From Strongyloides papillosus (Eukaryota; Nematoda; Chromadorea; Rhabditida; Strongyloididae): a stretch of 64,000 bases of DNA. Position 1 is the first letter of the stretch. Every line of letters starts with the position of its first letter. Positions 1 to 10,508 of this stretch are shown piece after piece. The notes below the pieces were generated by a model. That model worked only from the letters and a program-made list of their open reading frames with translations. It did not search any database and was not told the DNA's origin. A program made the translations under genes and the position numbers. Location: NCBI GenBank assembly GCA_005656395.1, contig SRSI01000050.1:1426001-1490000 (forward strand), in the 5' to 3' direction.

Positions 1-974
1 GAACAGGTCGCTTTGATATTCATATAAATTGTTCGATACCTGATCTATCTGGACGTATAGAAATTTTCAAACATTATCTTGATAAAGTTCCACATAAAAA
101 TGTAGACATTGACGTGTTAGCTAAAACAACAATTGGTTTTTCAGCCGCAGATACTAGCAATGTAATAAATCAAGCAGCACTAAAGGCAGCTACAGAAGGT
201 TGTCATTATGTAATGCAGAAGCACTTAGAAGAAGCTAGTGATCGCGTAGTATTGGGACCTGCTCGAATTAGAGCAAAACTTCCGGATAAGGAATCAAACA
301 GAATTACAGCATACCACGAGACTGGACATATATTAGCTACTTCACACACTTCTTACGCTACGCCGTTAAACAAGGAAAGAGTTCTACCAAGACAAAAGTC
401 ACTAGGCCATGCATCTATTATGAAAGAATATCATCATACTACTGACGCAGAGATTTTGGCCGAAATTGACGATATACCGGGTGGTCGTGTTGCTGAAGGA
501 GTCATTTCCGATAAAGGCCTTATAACAAGAAATGGTTATAATGAACTAGAAGGAGATACATTGTCCAATAAAGGTTTTATAAAGAAATTTGGTATGAGTG
601 AAGACATTGGTTTAAGAACTTATGAATCTAATATAAGTCAAAAACCAGATGCAAATAACGGAATTCACCAGACAACAGGAAAATATGATTTTGATAAATA
701 TATTAAACAAATAAATGAAATTTATAAAAAAATAAATGAAAATAATGAAAAGATAAATGAAAACAATAAAATAATAAATGAAAATAATAAAATAATAAAT
801 GAAAATAGAAAATTAATAGATGAAAATGGAAAAATAATAAATAAAAATAGAAAAATAATAAATGAAAATAATAAAATAATAGGTGAAAATAATAAAAAAA
901 TAGATGAAAGTAAGGAAAAAATTAAAAGACCAATTTTGGACCATAAAAAATGGAAAAAGAAATTTGAACGTTGA
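1..974 (+). CDS. YME1/FtsH-like AAA metalloprotease, copy 1 (5' truncated by window, degenerate)
   Basis: The reading frame is open from the first bases of the window. It starts inside the second region of homology of the AAA domain (a GRFD motif that should carry an arginine finger) and runs into the M41 peptidase domain. The zinc motif HExxH is present as HETGH near 318-332. The downstream GASDDL-type motif, which supplies the third zinc ligand Asp in this family, reads GYNEL here, so the Asp is replaced by Glu. The GGRVAEELIFG helix is also changed. From about 700 the usual C-terminal helices are replaced by an Asn/Lys/Ile heptad repeat that runs almost to the stop. Compared with copies 2-4 this copy probably lacks full protease activity. 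It may be a pseudogene or a repurposed protein. The start lies outside the window. Confidence 0.8.
   Translation, partial: TGRFDIHINCSIPDLSGRIEIFKHYLDKVPHKNVDIDVLAKTTIGFSAADTSNVINQAALKAATEGCHYVMQKHLEEASDRVVLGPARIRAKLPDKESNRITAYHETGHILATSHTSYATPLNKERVLPRQKSLGHASIMKEYHHTTDAEILAEIDDIPGGRVAEGVISDKGLITRNGYNELEGDTLSNKGFIKKFGMSEDIGLRTYESNISQKPDANNGIHQTTGKYDFDKYIKQINEIYKKINENNEKINENNKIINENNKIINENRKLIDENGKIINKNRKIINENNKIIGENNKKIDESKEKIKRPILDHKKWKKKFER
700..924 (+). repeat. 21-bp minisatellite coding for about ten heptads
   Basis: Tandem units of about 21 bp with the core aataataaatgaaaataat encode repeats of the type I-N-E-N-N-K-I in frame with copy 1 of the protease. The Ile spacing of seven and the alternating polar residues predict a long coiled coil. 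The other array copies lack it. Confidence 0.85.
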
Positions 975-1090
975 GTTAAGGATTACGAGAACATGAAATA
1001 CTAATTTAGAAGAAATCTAGTCTGTTATAGAAGGCAAATCATCACGAAAGGAAACTTACTGAAAAGCTATCTATATGAGGAAACAAAAGA
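964..1090 (+). pseudogene. Out-of-frame remnant of the lost protease C-terminus of copy 1
   Basis: Bases just after the stop of copy 1, for example tctgttatagaaggcaaatc near 1019, match the in-frame C-terminal coding sequence of copies 2 and 3 (tctgttatagaaggtaaacc near 4789 and 8569), but here they follow a stop and are out of frame. The downstream 3' flank also aligns with the other copies. Copy 1 therefore lost its normal end by mutation rather than by never having had it. Confidence 0.7.
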
Positions 1091-1673
1091 AGGACTGGGT
1101 AATCAAAAAACTTACATCCATAACCAATAATAGTTGGAAGTACTGGAAATTTCGTCTAAAATAAGGTTGATTTAAAATCAAGTGTGTTTTCGTATTGTTA
1201 TACAAGCACCTAGAAGATCGATGCGAATTTAGTGTTATAATAAATCTTTATTTACAAGTAAAAGATTTTTTGTTTATATTCTCTTTTTTAAATTATATAA
1301 ATAGTAATGTACAATAAAGTCGTTTTTTAAAAAAAAGTTATTCCACATACAAATAATGTGGCTAGTGTAAAATTTTTTTAATTACATGAAACTTCTTAGC
1401 AAGTTAAAGGTTGTATGAAAATAAATATTATTATCATAATCAGCACAAAATTTAGAATCAAATGGTACCTAAAAAGTTGTAAAATGTGAGAAGACTTTCT
1501 TTATTGCCTATTATTTGTTAAATGCTATGATTAATTTAACGACTAAGAAGCATAGGTCAGCAAATTTTCATACGAAAAATTTTATTATATTTGCTAATAT
1601 TTTTTTATTATATAAATTTTTATCTTTTTTATTATAAATGTGTATTTTTTAAATTTTAACTGTTCAATTTTAG

Positions 1674-1840
1674 GTTTTGGTGTACCCTGTCAAGTTGTGG
1701 GTGAGGGTATAATTTTGATGGATCAACCGAAGGATTTCCTCTATTCTAAAAAAATGCAAATTTTTCTAAGGATAAAAACAGTATCAGTTTTATTAAAACA
1801 AACAAATTATGTTATTTTATTGTAAAATAACATTTGTTTG
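1674..1840 (+). other. Conserved intergenic mini-ORF with terminal hairpin, unit 1
   Basis: After an acceptor-like tract ending in ttttag at 1673, a frame of about 50 codons (starting G-F-G-V-P-C) stays open. It ends at a TAA in the loop of a hairpin at 1799-1840, whose arms pair over about 18 bp with a three-base bulge. The same frame recurs in units 2 and 3 with mostly conservative changes. It could be an alternative 3' exon, a small gene exon or a structured RNA. No family is recognised. Confidence 0.4.
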
Positions 1841-2654
1841 ATAGTAGAATTTAAATGTTCCTTCATGACATTTAAAATCAAAATTTATAAAACCCTAAGA
1901 TAGTTTACTTAATAATCAGATCATGGTATAAATTAACAAAAACAATAATTTTTAAAATAATAAATATAGTTTAAAATATGCAATGATTAGTAAATAAACA
2001 ATTGTATATTATAAAGTACCAAAAGTTAAATAAGTTAATCATATCTAAATTAGAATAATATTTTTAATTATTAATTGTTATTCAATTTTTTTTGATAACT
2101 TTTTAACGACTTGATTTTAGAATTTCTTTTGTGAAAAGTTTTACATGACTAGGAATTTTGCACAATTGTGGCAAAATTTATTTTTCTACAATAAAAATTA
2201 TATATAAATTTTCTACTTAATATGGTCAAAAGTTCATGTGATAAGTAAATATTTTTTTATCAAATTATTAAGTAAAAACTTTGTTTTGAAAATAGATTAT
2301 TGAAATATTTTTGCCATTGTTCTTTATTTGAAAAATATATAAGATATTTTGGATAAACTAACTAATGTTTTTAATCAAGGATAGAATCTTTGAGTTTTAT
2401 AAAATAATTGATATTCATTTAAAGAGAAAAATTTATTACATAAGAACGTACTTTGTTTTTTGATTTTAACTCGTCAGACATGTAAAAACACATATCGTTT
2501 TTTTCTAATAACGCATTTTTGGCGTTATTTGGTTTTATGTGTATTAATACGGAAATTATATTGTAAATTTGTGACTATATAGAATATATGATGTTCTTCA
2601 TACCTCTAGAATATTTTCTAAAATACACAGTTATAAATCGTATATTGCAAGTTA

Positions 2655-2720
2655 TTAGAAGGGGTAAAAGATTAAACAATTCAACAAAGTAATGATCAAA
2701 ACATATATAAAGTGTGAAAA
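2655..2720 (+). promoter_or_regulatory. Candidate promoter of copy 2 (TATA-like)
   Basis: A block with ggggtaaaagattaaac and a TATA-like catatataa (2702-2710) is conserved at the same offset in the units of copies 3 and 4 (near 6414-6464 and 10215-10266), about 240 to 255 bp before the start codon. Conservation inside a generally duplicated region is weak evidence for function. Confidence 0.35.
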
Positions 2721-2946
2721 AAATAACATTTATCATTTTCTACAATTTTCTTACTACCTAATTCATCTGAAATTTTAACTAATTTTATCACCATTTTGGG
2801 GGTTTATTAAGAAAACAATATCAAAATCTAAAATTGGTAATTATACAAAAAAATATATTAATTAATTGTAAGTATCTTATTTATATTTTTAAAATTGTAA
2901 TTAACTTAATAGGTGCGATAAAGACCAATGAAAATTTCTTGCAAGA

Positions 2947-4868
2947 ATGATGAATTTCTACGGTAGAGTTGGTCCTATATTACGTCGATTATGCAAAGGA
3001 ACTGAGTTTTTTTCTCTTCATAAAACAATATTAGTTGCGTGTTTTAAAACGGGAGATGGAAAGAAATTGCCACCTGGTACTGAAGAAATAAAATCAGGTC
3101 CTGTTAGTACTATATCAGTTATGGGTCTTTTTAAATCATTTAATAAAGAAAAGAAGGTATGATTGGTAATAATAATCTAATTGTGCAAATTCTTCTAGAC
3201 TACTAAACCTCAAAATACAAATTTAAATTGGAGTGAATTGAAAGACGAGATAAGTAAAATGCCTAATGATAAAAGAGAACTATACATGGAAGCTATGATT
3301 AGGGGTATTTTATCTAAAAATTCAAATAATGTGGAAAAAAAGAAATTTTTTACGATACCAAAAACTATTGTCTTAACTATTTGTTCGGTATTACTTTTGG
3401 GTTATACATTGAAAGTTAATTTTCTACGTGAAAGTGAGTCATATAACTCTCAAAAAACTGGGATTGGTAAGAATACTGTTACATTTGATGATATCAAAGG
3501 ATTGGATGAGCAAAAGCCGATATAATGGAAATTGTAGAACATCTACGTAAGCCTGAAAAGTATATTAGACTTGGTGGGAAGTTGCCAAAAGGTCTTATGC
3601 TTATTGGTCCAACTGGGACTGGTAAAACGTTTCTAGCTCGTGCAATTGCTGGCGAAGCAAACGTACCATTTTTCTATAAAACAGGATCTGAATTTAATGA
3701 AGCTTCAGCTGGAGAAGGAGTGGAAAAAATAAGAGAATTGTTTAGAACAGCTAAGAGAAATGCACCTTGTATTATTTTTATCGATGAAATTGATTCTATT
3801 TGTTCTAAAGGAGTTTCAAAGGGTTTGCATCCATATGCCAATACAACTATAAATCAAATACTAAAGGAAATGGATGGCTTTGACAATAGTGAGGGAATTA
3901 TTGTTATTGGAGCAACTAATAGACCTGAAGATTTAGACAAAGCATTAATTAGACCAGGACGCTTTGACATTCATGTAAATTGTTCGATACCTGATCTATC
4001 TGGACGTATGGAAATTTTCAAACATTATCTTGATAAAGTTCCACATAGAAATATAGACATTGACGTGTTAGCTAAAACAACGACAGGTTTTTCGGCAGCA
4101 GATATTAGCAATGTTGTAAATCAAGCAGCACTAAAAGCAGCTACAGAGGATTGCCATTATGTATTGCAGAAGCACTTAGAAGACGCAAGTGATCGTGTAA
4201 TAATGGGACCTGCTCGAATCAAAGGAAAACTCCCGGATAAGGAATCAAACAGAATTACAGCATACCACGAAGCTGGACATACATTAGTTGCTTTATACAC
4301 TCCTTATGCTACACCATTACATAAGGTGACAATTATACCAAGACAAAAATCATTAGGTAACACATCTTTTATGTCAGAAAAAGATAAATATCACGCTACT
4401 AAAGCAGAGATTTTGGCTCGAATTGACGTTTTGATGGGTGGTCGTGCTGCTGAAGAACTCATTTTTGGTAAAGACCTCATAACAACAGGTGCTTCCGATG
4501 ACTTAGAAAAAGCTACATTATTAGCTTATGAGTTCATAATGGAATTTGGTACAAGTGGGGACATTACTTTAAGAAGGTATGAATCTGATATACTTAATAT
4601 ACTTCAAATATTAAATCCATATTTGCTAAGTCCTCAGGCAATAGAAAAAACTAACATTGAAATAGATAAAATAATGAATCAAAGTTATGCGAGGGCCAAA
4701 TCGATTTTAACAAAAAAAGCAGTAGAGCATAAACGTTTAGCTGAAGCTTTACTAGAATATGGAACCTTAACTGCAAAAGAAGTTCAATCTGTTATAGAAG
4801 GTAAACCACTAAAAAAGGAATCCACGGAAAATCTATCTGGAGTAGAAAAGAAGAGAAAAACACAATAA
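2947..4868 (+). pseudogene. YME1/FtsH-like AAA metalloprotease, copy 2 (1-bp frameshift)
   Basis: Exon 1 is 2947-3156 (70 codons, probable mitochondrial presequence); the second ATG at 2950 aligns with the copy 3 start. Intron 3157-3198 is 42 bp and exon 2 begins in phase 0 at 3199. A membrane segment lies near 3360-3415. Near 3507-3509 one A is missing compared with gatgaagcaaaa of copy 3, so the frame ends at 3525. The AAA and peptidase frame continues from an ATG at 3525 to 4868. It has a P-loop (GPTGTGKT), Walker B (IIFIDEID), GRFD, HEAGH near 4267 and GASDDL. The pore loop reads A-S-A-G instead of M-F-V-G. Either it is a recent pseudogene, or a 447-residue soluble form starts at 3525, or this is a sequencing error. 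Confidence 0.75.
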
Positions 4869-6710
4869 TCAAAAAGGTTACATTCAGGACCATTATTATT
4901 TGAGGGTGTTGAAATTTTTATCCAAAATAACATTCATTAAAATCAAATAGATTTTCGTATTGCTATACAAAAAACCTAAAGGATCGATGCGAGTTTAGTG
5001 CTATAATAAATTTTTATGTAAAATATTTTTACTTTATACTTTCTTTTTTAAATTATATAAATAGTAATGAAAATAAAGTCTTTTTTTAAGAAAGTCATTG
5101 CATATACGAAATAATGTGGTTAATGTAAAGTTTTTTTAATTACTAGTTACTTCTTAGTAAGCAAAGATTGTATAAAAATAAATTTTATTATCGTTATCAG
5201 TATAAAATTTAAAATGGAATGAATGATACCGAAAAAATTGGAAAATGTGAGTAAAGTTCTTTTATTGTTTATTATTTATTAAATATTTCAATTAATTGTC
5301 TGTTAGGAAACATAAATAAGCAAATTTTAATGTAATCACTAATATTTTTATTATTATACTAATTTGTATTTTAATTTTTTTATTACATATGTGTATATTT
5401 TAAAATTTTAAAACTTTTCAACTTCAGGTTTTGGTGTACCCTGTAAAGGTGTGGGTGAGGGTATCATTTCAATGGGTCAACTAAAGGAGTACATCTATTT
5501 TAAAAAGATTTATGCTTTTAAACATAAAAATAGTATCAGTTCTATTTAAACAAATAAATTACGTTATTTTATTGTAAAATAACAATTTCTTAATAGTAGA
5601 ATTTAAAAGTTCCTTTAAGACATTTTGAATAAAAATTTATAAAACTTTAAAATAATTTACTTTATTTTCAGTTTGTGGTATGAATTATATAATGACAATA
5701 ATTTTTAAAATATTTATTATAGTTTGAAATATACATTAATTAGTAAATAATCAATCGTGATCTTATAAAATATTAAAAGTTAAATAAGGTCCGCATATAT
5801 AAATTAGTTTAATATTTTTAATTGTCAATTGTTATTCAATTTTTTTAAATAATTTCTTTACAAGTTGATTTTGGAATTTATTTTTGAAACGTTTTACATG
5901 AATATAATTTTTAGCACAATTGTAGCAAACTTATTTTTTTACAATGATAATTATATATGAATCTTTTATTTAGTATGGTCTAAAGTCACTATAATAATTA
6001 ATTATTTTTCTATCGAACTTTTAAGTGAAAACTTTGTTTTGAAAATAGAATATTGAAATATTTTTATGCATGCGTTTTTTATTTTATAAATATATTTAAT
6101 ATTTTGTATAAACTGACTAACGTTTTTTGAATCAAATCTAGAATGTTTGATATTTAAAACATAATTGATTTTCATTAAAAGCAAAATAAATTATTACAAA
6201 AAGTATATATTGTTTTCAATTGTAACTCGTTAGACATGTAAAAACACATATCGTTTTTTTCTAATAACGCATTTTTAGTTATTTGGTTTTGTATGTAGCA
6301 ATACGGAAATTACATTACAAATTTGTGACTATGATAGAAGACATGATATTCTTAATACCTTTACAATATTTTCTCAATACACAGTTATAAATCGTATATT
6401 GCAAGTGACTAGGAAGGGTAAAAGATTAAACAGTTCAACAAAATAATGTTTAAAACATATATAATAAGTGAGAAACAATAACATTTATCATTTCCTACAG
6501 TTTTCTTATTACTTATTTTATCTTAAATTCTAAATAATTTCATCATCGTTTCAAGGGTTTATTAAGAAAACGGAAAAAAAAATTTAAAGTTTGATATTTA
6601 TATAGAGAAAAATATTTTAATTAATTGTTAAGTATTTTTTTTATATTTCCATAATTGTAATTAATTTAATAGGTGTAATAAAAAACGAAAAAAAATTTAT
6701 TCCAGAAATA
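4869..6710. other. Repeated intergenic region between copies 2 and 3
   Basis: Same layout as the region before copy 2: 3' flank, mini-ORF (5428-5583), TATA-like tract near 6456 and an acceptor-like ttaatag about 40 bp before the copy 3 start. No independent conventional gene is seen. Confidence 0.6.
5428..5583 (+). other. Conserved intergenic mini-ORF and hairpin, unit 2
   Basis: Follows an acceptor-like tract (acttcag, ending 5427). The frame begins G-F-G-V-P-C as in unit 1 but stops earlier (about 40 codons). The hairpin core (gttatttta, loop, taaaataac, 5563-5583) is kept with 9-bp arms, while the outer arm pairing is lost. Confidence 0.35.
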
Positions 6711-8706
6711 ATGAATTTATACGGTAAAGCTGGTTCAATATTACGTCAAATATCCAAAGTACCTGAGTTTGTTTCCTATAGAAAAACAAGTTCAGTAATG
6801 ACTCTTAAAACGGAAGATGAAAAGAATATGGCTTCTGGTACTAAAGGAATAACCTTCTATGGTGCCAGTACTACACCTAATATGGGACCTATTCAATCAT
6901 TAATTAAAAAAAAGATGGTATGATTGCTGATAATAATCTACATGCCTAAATTTTTTTTAGATTACAAAAACTGAAAATATATATTTAAATTTATTTGTAT
7001 TGGAAGACGAGATGGAAAAAAAGTCTAATGATAAAAAAGAAGTATATATGAGAGATAGGATTAGAGCTATTTTATCTAAAAATCCAAATATTGCAAAAGA
7101 TAAAGTAGAAAAGAAGAAATTTTCTACAGGAGCAAAAAATTTTTTATCAACTGTTTGCTCAGCTGTACTTACTTCTACAAACGGAGTTAATATTAAAGTT
7201 GGATATAAACCATTTAGCTACTTAGAATTCCTAAATTTCCAGAAACCTGGTAGTATTAAGAACACTGTTACATTTGATGACGTCAAGGGAATGGATGAAG
7301 CAAAAGCCGAATTAATGGAAATTGTAGAATACCTACGTGAGCCTGAGAAGTATGAGAGACTTGGTGCAAAATTACCAAAGGGTGTTTTGCTTGCTGGCCC
7401 ACCTGGAACCGGCAAAACTTTATTGGCTCGTGCAGTTGCTGGTGAAGCAAATATACCATTTTTCCATAAATCAGGATCTGAGTTTGGTGAAATTTCAGTT
7501 GGACAGGGAGTAAAAAGATTGAGAGATTTGTTTAAAGAAGCTAGAAGCAAAGCACCTTGTATTATTTTTATTGACGAAATTGATTCTATTGGTTCTAAAA
7601 GAGTTTCAAATAGTATAGATCCATCTGCCAATCAAACTATAAATCAACTATTAACGGAAATGGATGGTTTTGACAATAGTGAGGGAATTATTGTTATTGG
7701 AGCAACTAATAGACCTGAAGATTTAGACAAAGCATTAATTAGACCAGGACGCTTTGACATTCATGTAAATTGTTCGATACCTGATCTATCTGGACGTATA
7801 GAAATTTTCAAACATTATCTTAATAAAGTTCCCCATAGAAATATAGACATTGAGGTTTTGGCTAAAACAACGATAGGTTTTTCGGCGGCAGACATTAACA
7901 ATGTAATAAATCAAGCAGCAATAAAAGCAGCTACAGAGGGTTGTCATCATGTAATGCAGAAACACTTAGAAGATGCTAGAGATCGTATAATAATGGGACC
8001 TGTTCGAATAAAAGGAATACTCCCGGATAAAGAAACAAACAGAAAGACAGCATACCACGAAGCTGGGCATGCATTAGTTGCTATGTACACTCCGTATGCT
8101 ACATCATTACATAAAGTGACAATTATACCAAGACTAGGTTCATTAGGTCACACATGTTTTATACCAGAAAAAGATAAATACCACACTACTAAGGCAGAGA
8201 TTTTGGCCCAAATTGACGTTATGATGGGTGGTCGTGTTGCTGAAGAACTCATTTTCGGTAAAGACTTTATAACAACAGGTGCTTCTGATGATTTAGAAAA
8301 AGCCACATTGTTCACTAAAGCTTTCATTAAGAAATTCGGTATGAGTGGAAATATAGGTTTAAGAAAGTATGATTCTGATGGGTATCCACAATCAGATTCA
8401 AATGACGTAAGTCCTCAAGCAATAGAAAAAATTGACATTGAGATAGATAAAATAATGAATGAAAGTTATGCTAGAGTAAAAACAATTTTGACAGAAAATG
8501 CAGTAGAACACAGACGTTTAGCTGAAGCCTTACTCGAATATGGAACCTTAACTGCGAAGGAAGTTCAATCTGTTATAGAAGGTAGACCATTAGAAAAGAA
8601 ACTTATGGAAAGGGCATCTAGAGCAGAAACCATAAGAAAGACGCAGTCATCAAAAAAGTTACATCCAGGATCAACAGCAGCTGAGGGCACTGAAAATTTT
8701 GTCTAA
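6711..8706 (+). CDS. YME1/FtsH-like mitochondrial AAA metalloprotease, copy 3 (intact)
   Basis: Exon 1 is 6711-6917 (69 codons). Intron 6918-6960 is 43 bp. Exon 2 is 6961-8706 and is in phase, giving 650 residues. The order is probable presequence, weak hydrophobic stretch, AAA+ domain with P-loop GPPGTGKT (about residue 215), Walker B IIFIDEID (about 270), sensor ATNRPED and GRFD arginine finger region, then the M41 peptidase with HEAGH (about 435), GGRVAEELIFG and the zinc-ligand motif GASDDLEKAT, ending in C-terminal helices. The best family match is the inner-membrane i-AAA protease YME1L, which degrades membrane and intermembrane-space proteins in mitochondria. The pore loop expected as M-F-V-G-V-G reads I-S-V-G-Q-G, so the aromatic that grips substrate is missing. 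It is the only clearly intact array copy in the window, apart from drifted copy 4. Confidence 0.88.
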
Positions 8707-10508
8707 AATAAGGTTGATCCAAAATTAAATATATTTTCGTATTGCTATACAAATCATCTAGAAGATCGATGCATGTTTAGTATTATAATAAATCTTTATT
8801 TGCAAGTAAAAGATTTTTTGTTTATATTCTCTTTTTAAAATTATATAAATGGTAATGTACAATAAATTCGTTTTTTAAGAAAGTTATTCCACATAAAAAA
8901 TAATGTGACTAGTGTCAATATTTTTTAAGTACAAATGACTTTTTAGTAAGCAAAGATTTTATAAAAATAAATATTTTTATCGTTGTCAGCATAAAATTTA
9001 GAATCAAATGATACCAAAAAGGTTGGAAAATGTGTGAAAATCTCTTTTATTGTTTATTATTTATTTAATCTTTTAATTAGTTGACTACTAAAAACACAGA
9101 TCGTCAAATTTCCATAGAAAAAAATTTTATTGTATTCATCGATATTTTTATTATTAATTTATATTTTTTTTATTTATATGTATTTTTTTAAAATTTTTAC
9201 TGTTCAATTTCAGGTATTGGTGTACTCTGTGAAGGTGTAGGTGAAGACATAATTTTGATGAATCAACCAAAGGATTTCTTCTATTTTCAAAAAATGCATG
9301 TTTTTCTAAGCATTAAAACAGCGTCAGTTTTACTCAAACAAATAAATTACGTTCTTTTATTGTAAAATAACAGTTTCTTGATGGTAAATTTTAAGGATTG
9401 ATTTTAAAAATTCAATATCAAAATTCAAAACTTATAGAACCTTAAAATATTTAAGTTTACTTTCAATTTGTGTTATAAATTATATAAAGACAATAATTTT
9501 TAAAATATTTATTATAGTTCAAGATATACATAAATTAGTAAATAATCAATTATGATATTTTAAAGTATCGGAAATTAAATAAGTTACCCATATTACATAA
9601 TTTAACTTAATATTTTTAATTATCACATATTAATCAATTTTTTAAAATATTTTTATTGTAACTTGAGTTTAGAATTTCTTTCATGAAAAGTTCTACATGA
9701 CTAGATTTGTTGCAACATTGTAACAAAATTTACATTTCTACAATGATAATTATATATGAATTTTTTACATAATATGGTCCAAAGTTATATAATAATTAAT
9801 TATTTTTCTAACAAATTATTAAATAAAAACTTTATTTTGAAAATAGAGTATTGAAATATTTTTAGCTATTGTTTTTTATTTGAAAAATATATATAATGTT
9901 TTGGATTGACTGAATAATGTTTTTTGAATCAAACATAAAATGTTTGAATTTCACAGCACAATTATCTTTTATTTGAAAGCAAAATAGATTATTACGTAAA
10001 AACTTATATTGTTTTTTAATTGTAACTCGTTAGACATGTAAAAACACATATAGTTTTTTTCTAATAACGCATTTTTAGTTATTTGGTTTTGTATGTAGCA
10101 ATACGGAAATTACATTACAAATTTGTGACTATGATAGAAGACATGATATTCTTAATACCTTTACAATATTTTCTCAATACACAGTTACAAATCGTATATT
10201 GCAACTGACCGGGAGGGGTAAAAGATTAAACGATTCAACAAAATAATGATTAAAACATATATAAAAAGTGAAAAAACGATAATACCTATCATTTTCTACA
10301 ATGTTTTACTACTTAATTAATCTGAAATTTTAACTAATGTCGTCATCATTTCAGGGGTTTATTAAGAAAACAGCTTAAAAATTTCAAGATTGATAATTAT
10401 ATAAAGAAAAATATTTTAATTTATTGTAAGCATTTCATTTATATTTTAAAAATTGTAATTAACTTAATAGGTGGAATAAAGACCAATAAAAATTTTTTCC
10501 TAAAAATA
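8707..10508. other. Repeated intergenic region between copies 3 and 4
   Basis: Same elements as the other units: 3' flank, mini-ORF (9214-9372), a block near 10047-10206 almost identical to 6245-6406, and a TATA-like tract near 10257. An acceptor-like ttaatag at about 10464-10470 precedes the copy 4 start. No other gene is seen. Confidence 0.6.
9214..9372 (+). other. Conserved intergenic mini-ORF and hairpin, unit 3
   Basis: Follows an acceptor-like tttcag. The frame begins G-I-G-V-L-C and ends at the same place as in unit 1, with a TAA in the loop of the hairpin. One mismatch interrupts the 9-bp inner arms (gttctttta against taaaataac, 9351-9372). Confidence 0.35.

Larger units (their letters stand above)
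975..2946. other. Repeated intergenic region between copies 1 and 2
   Basis: No conventional gene is seen. It holds the shared 3' flank, an intron-acceptor-like tract followed by a conserved mini-ORF and hairpin (1674-1840), and a conserved upstream block with a TATA-like catatataa at 2702-2710. An acceptor-like sequence (ttaatag, about 2905-2911) lies 36 bp before the copy 2 start. Confidence 0.6.

Noticed and set aside
7218..7631. 137-codon minus-strand ORF, repeated at 11016-11429
   Set aside because: It lies fully antisense to the conserved AAA domain and recurs only because copies 3 and 4 are nearly identical there.
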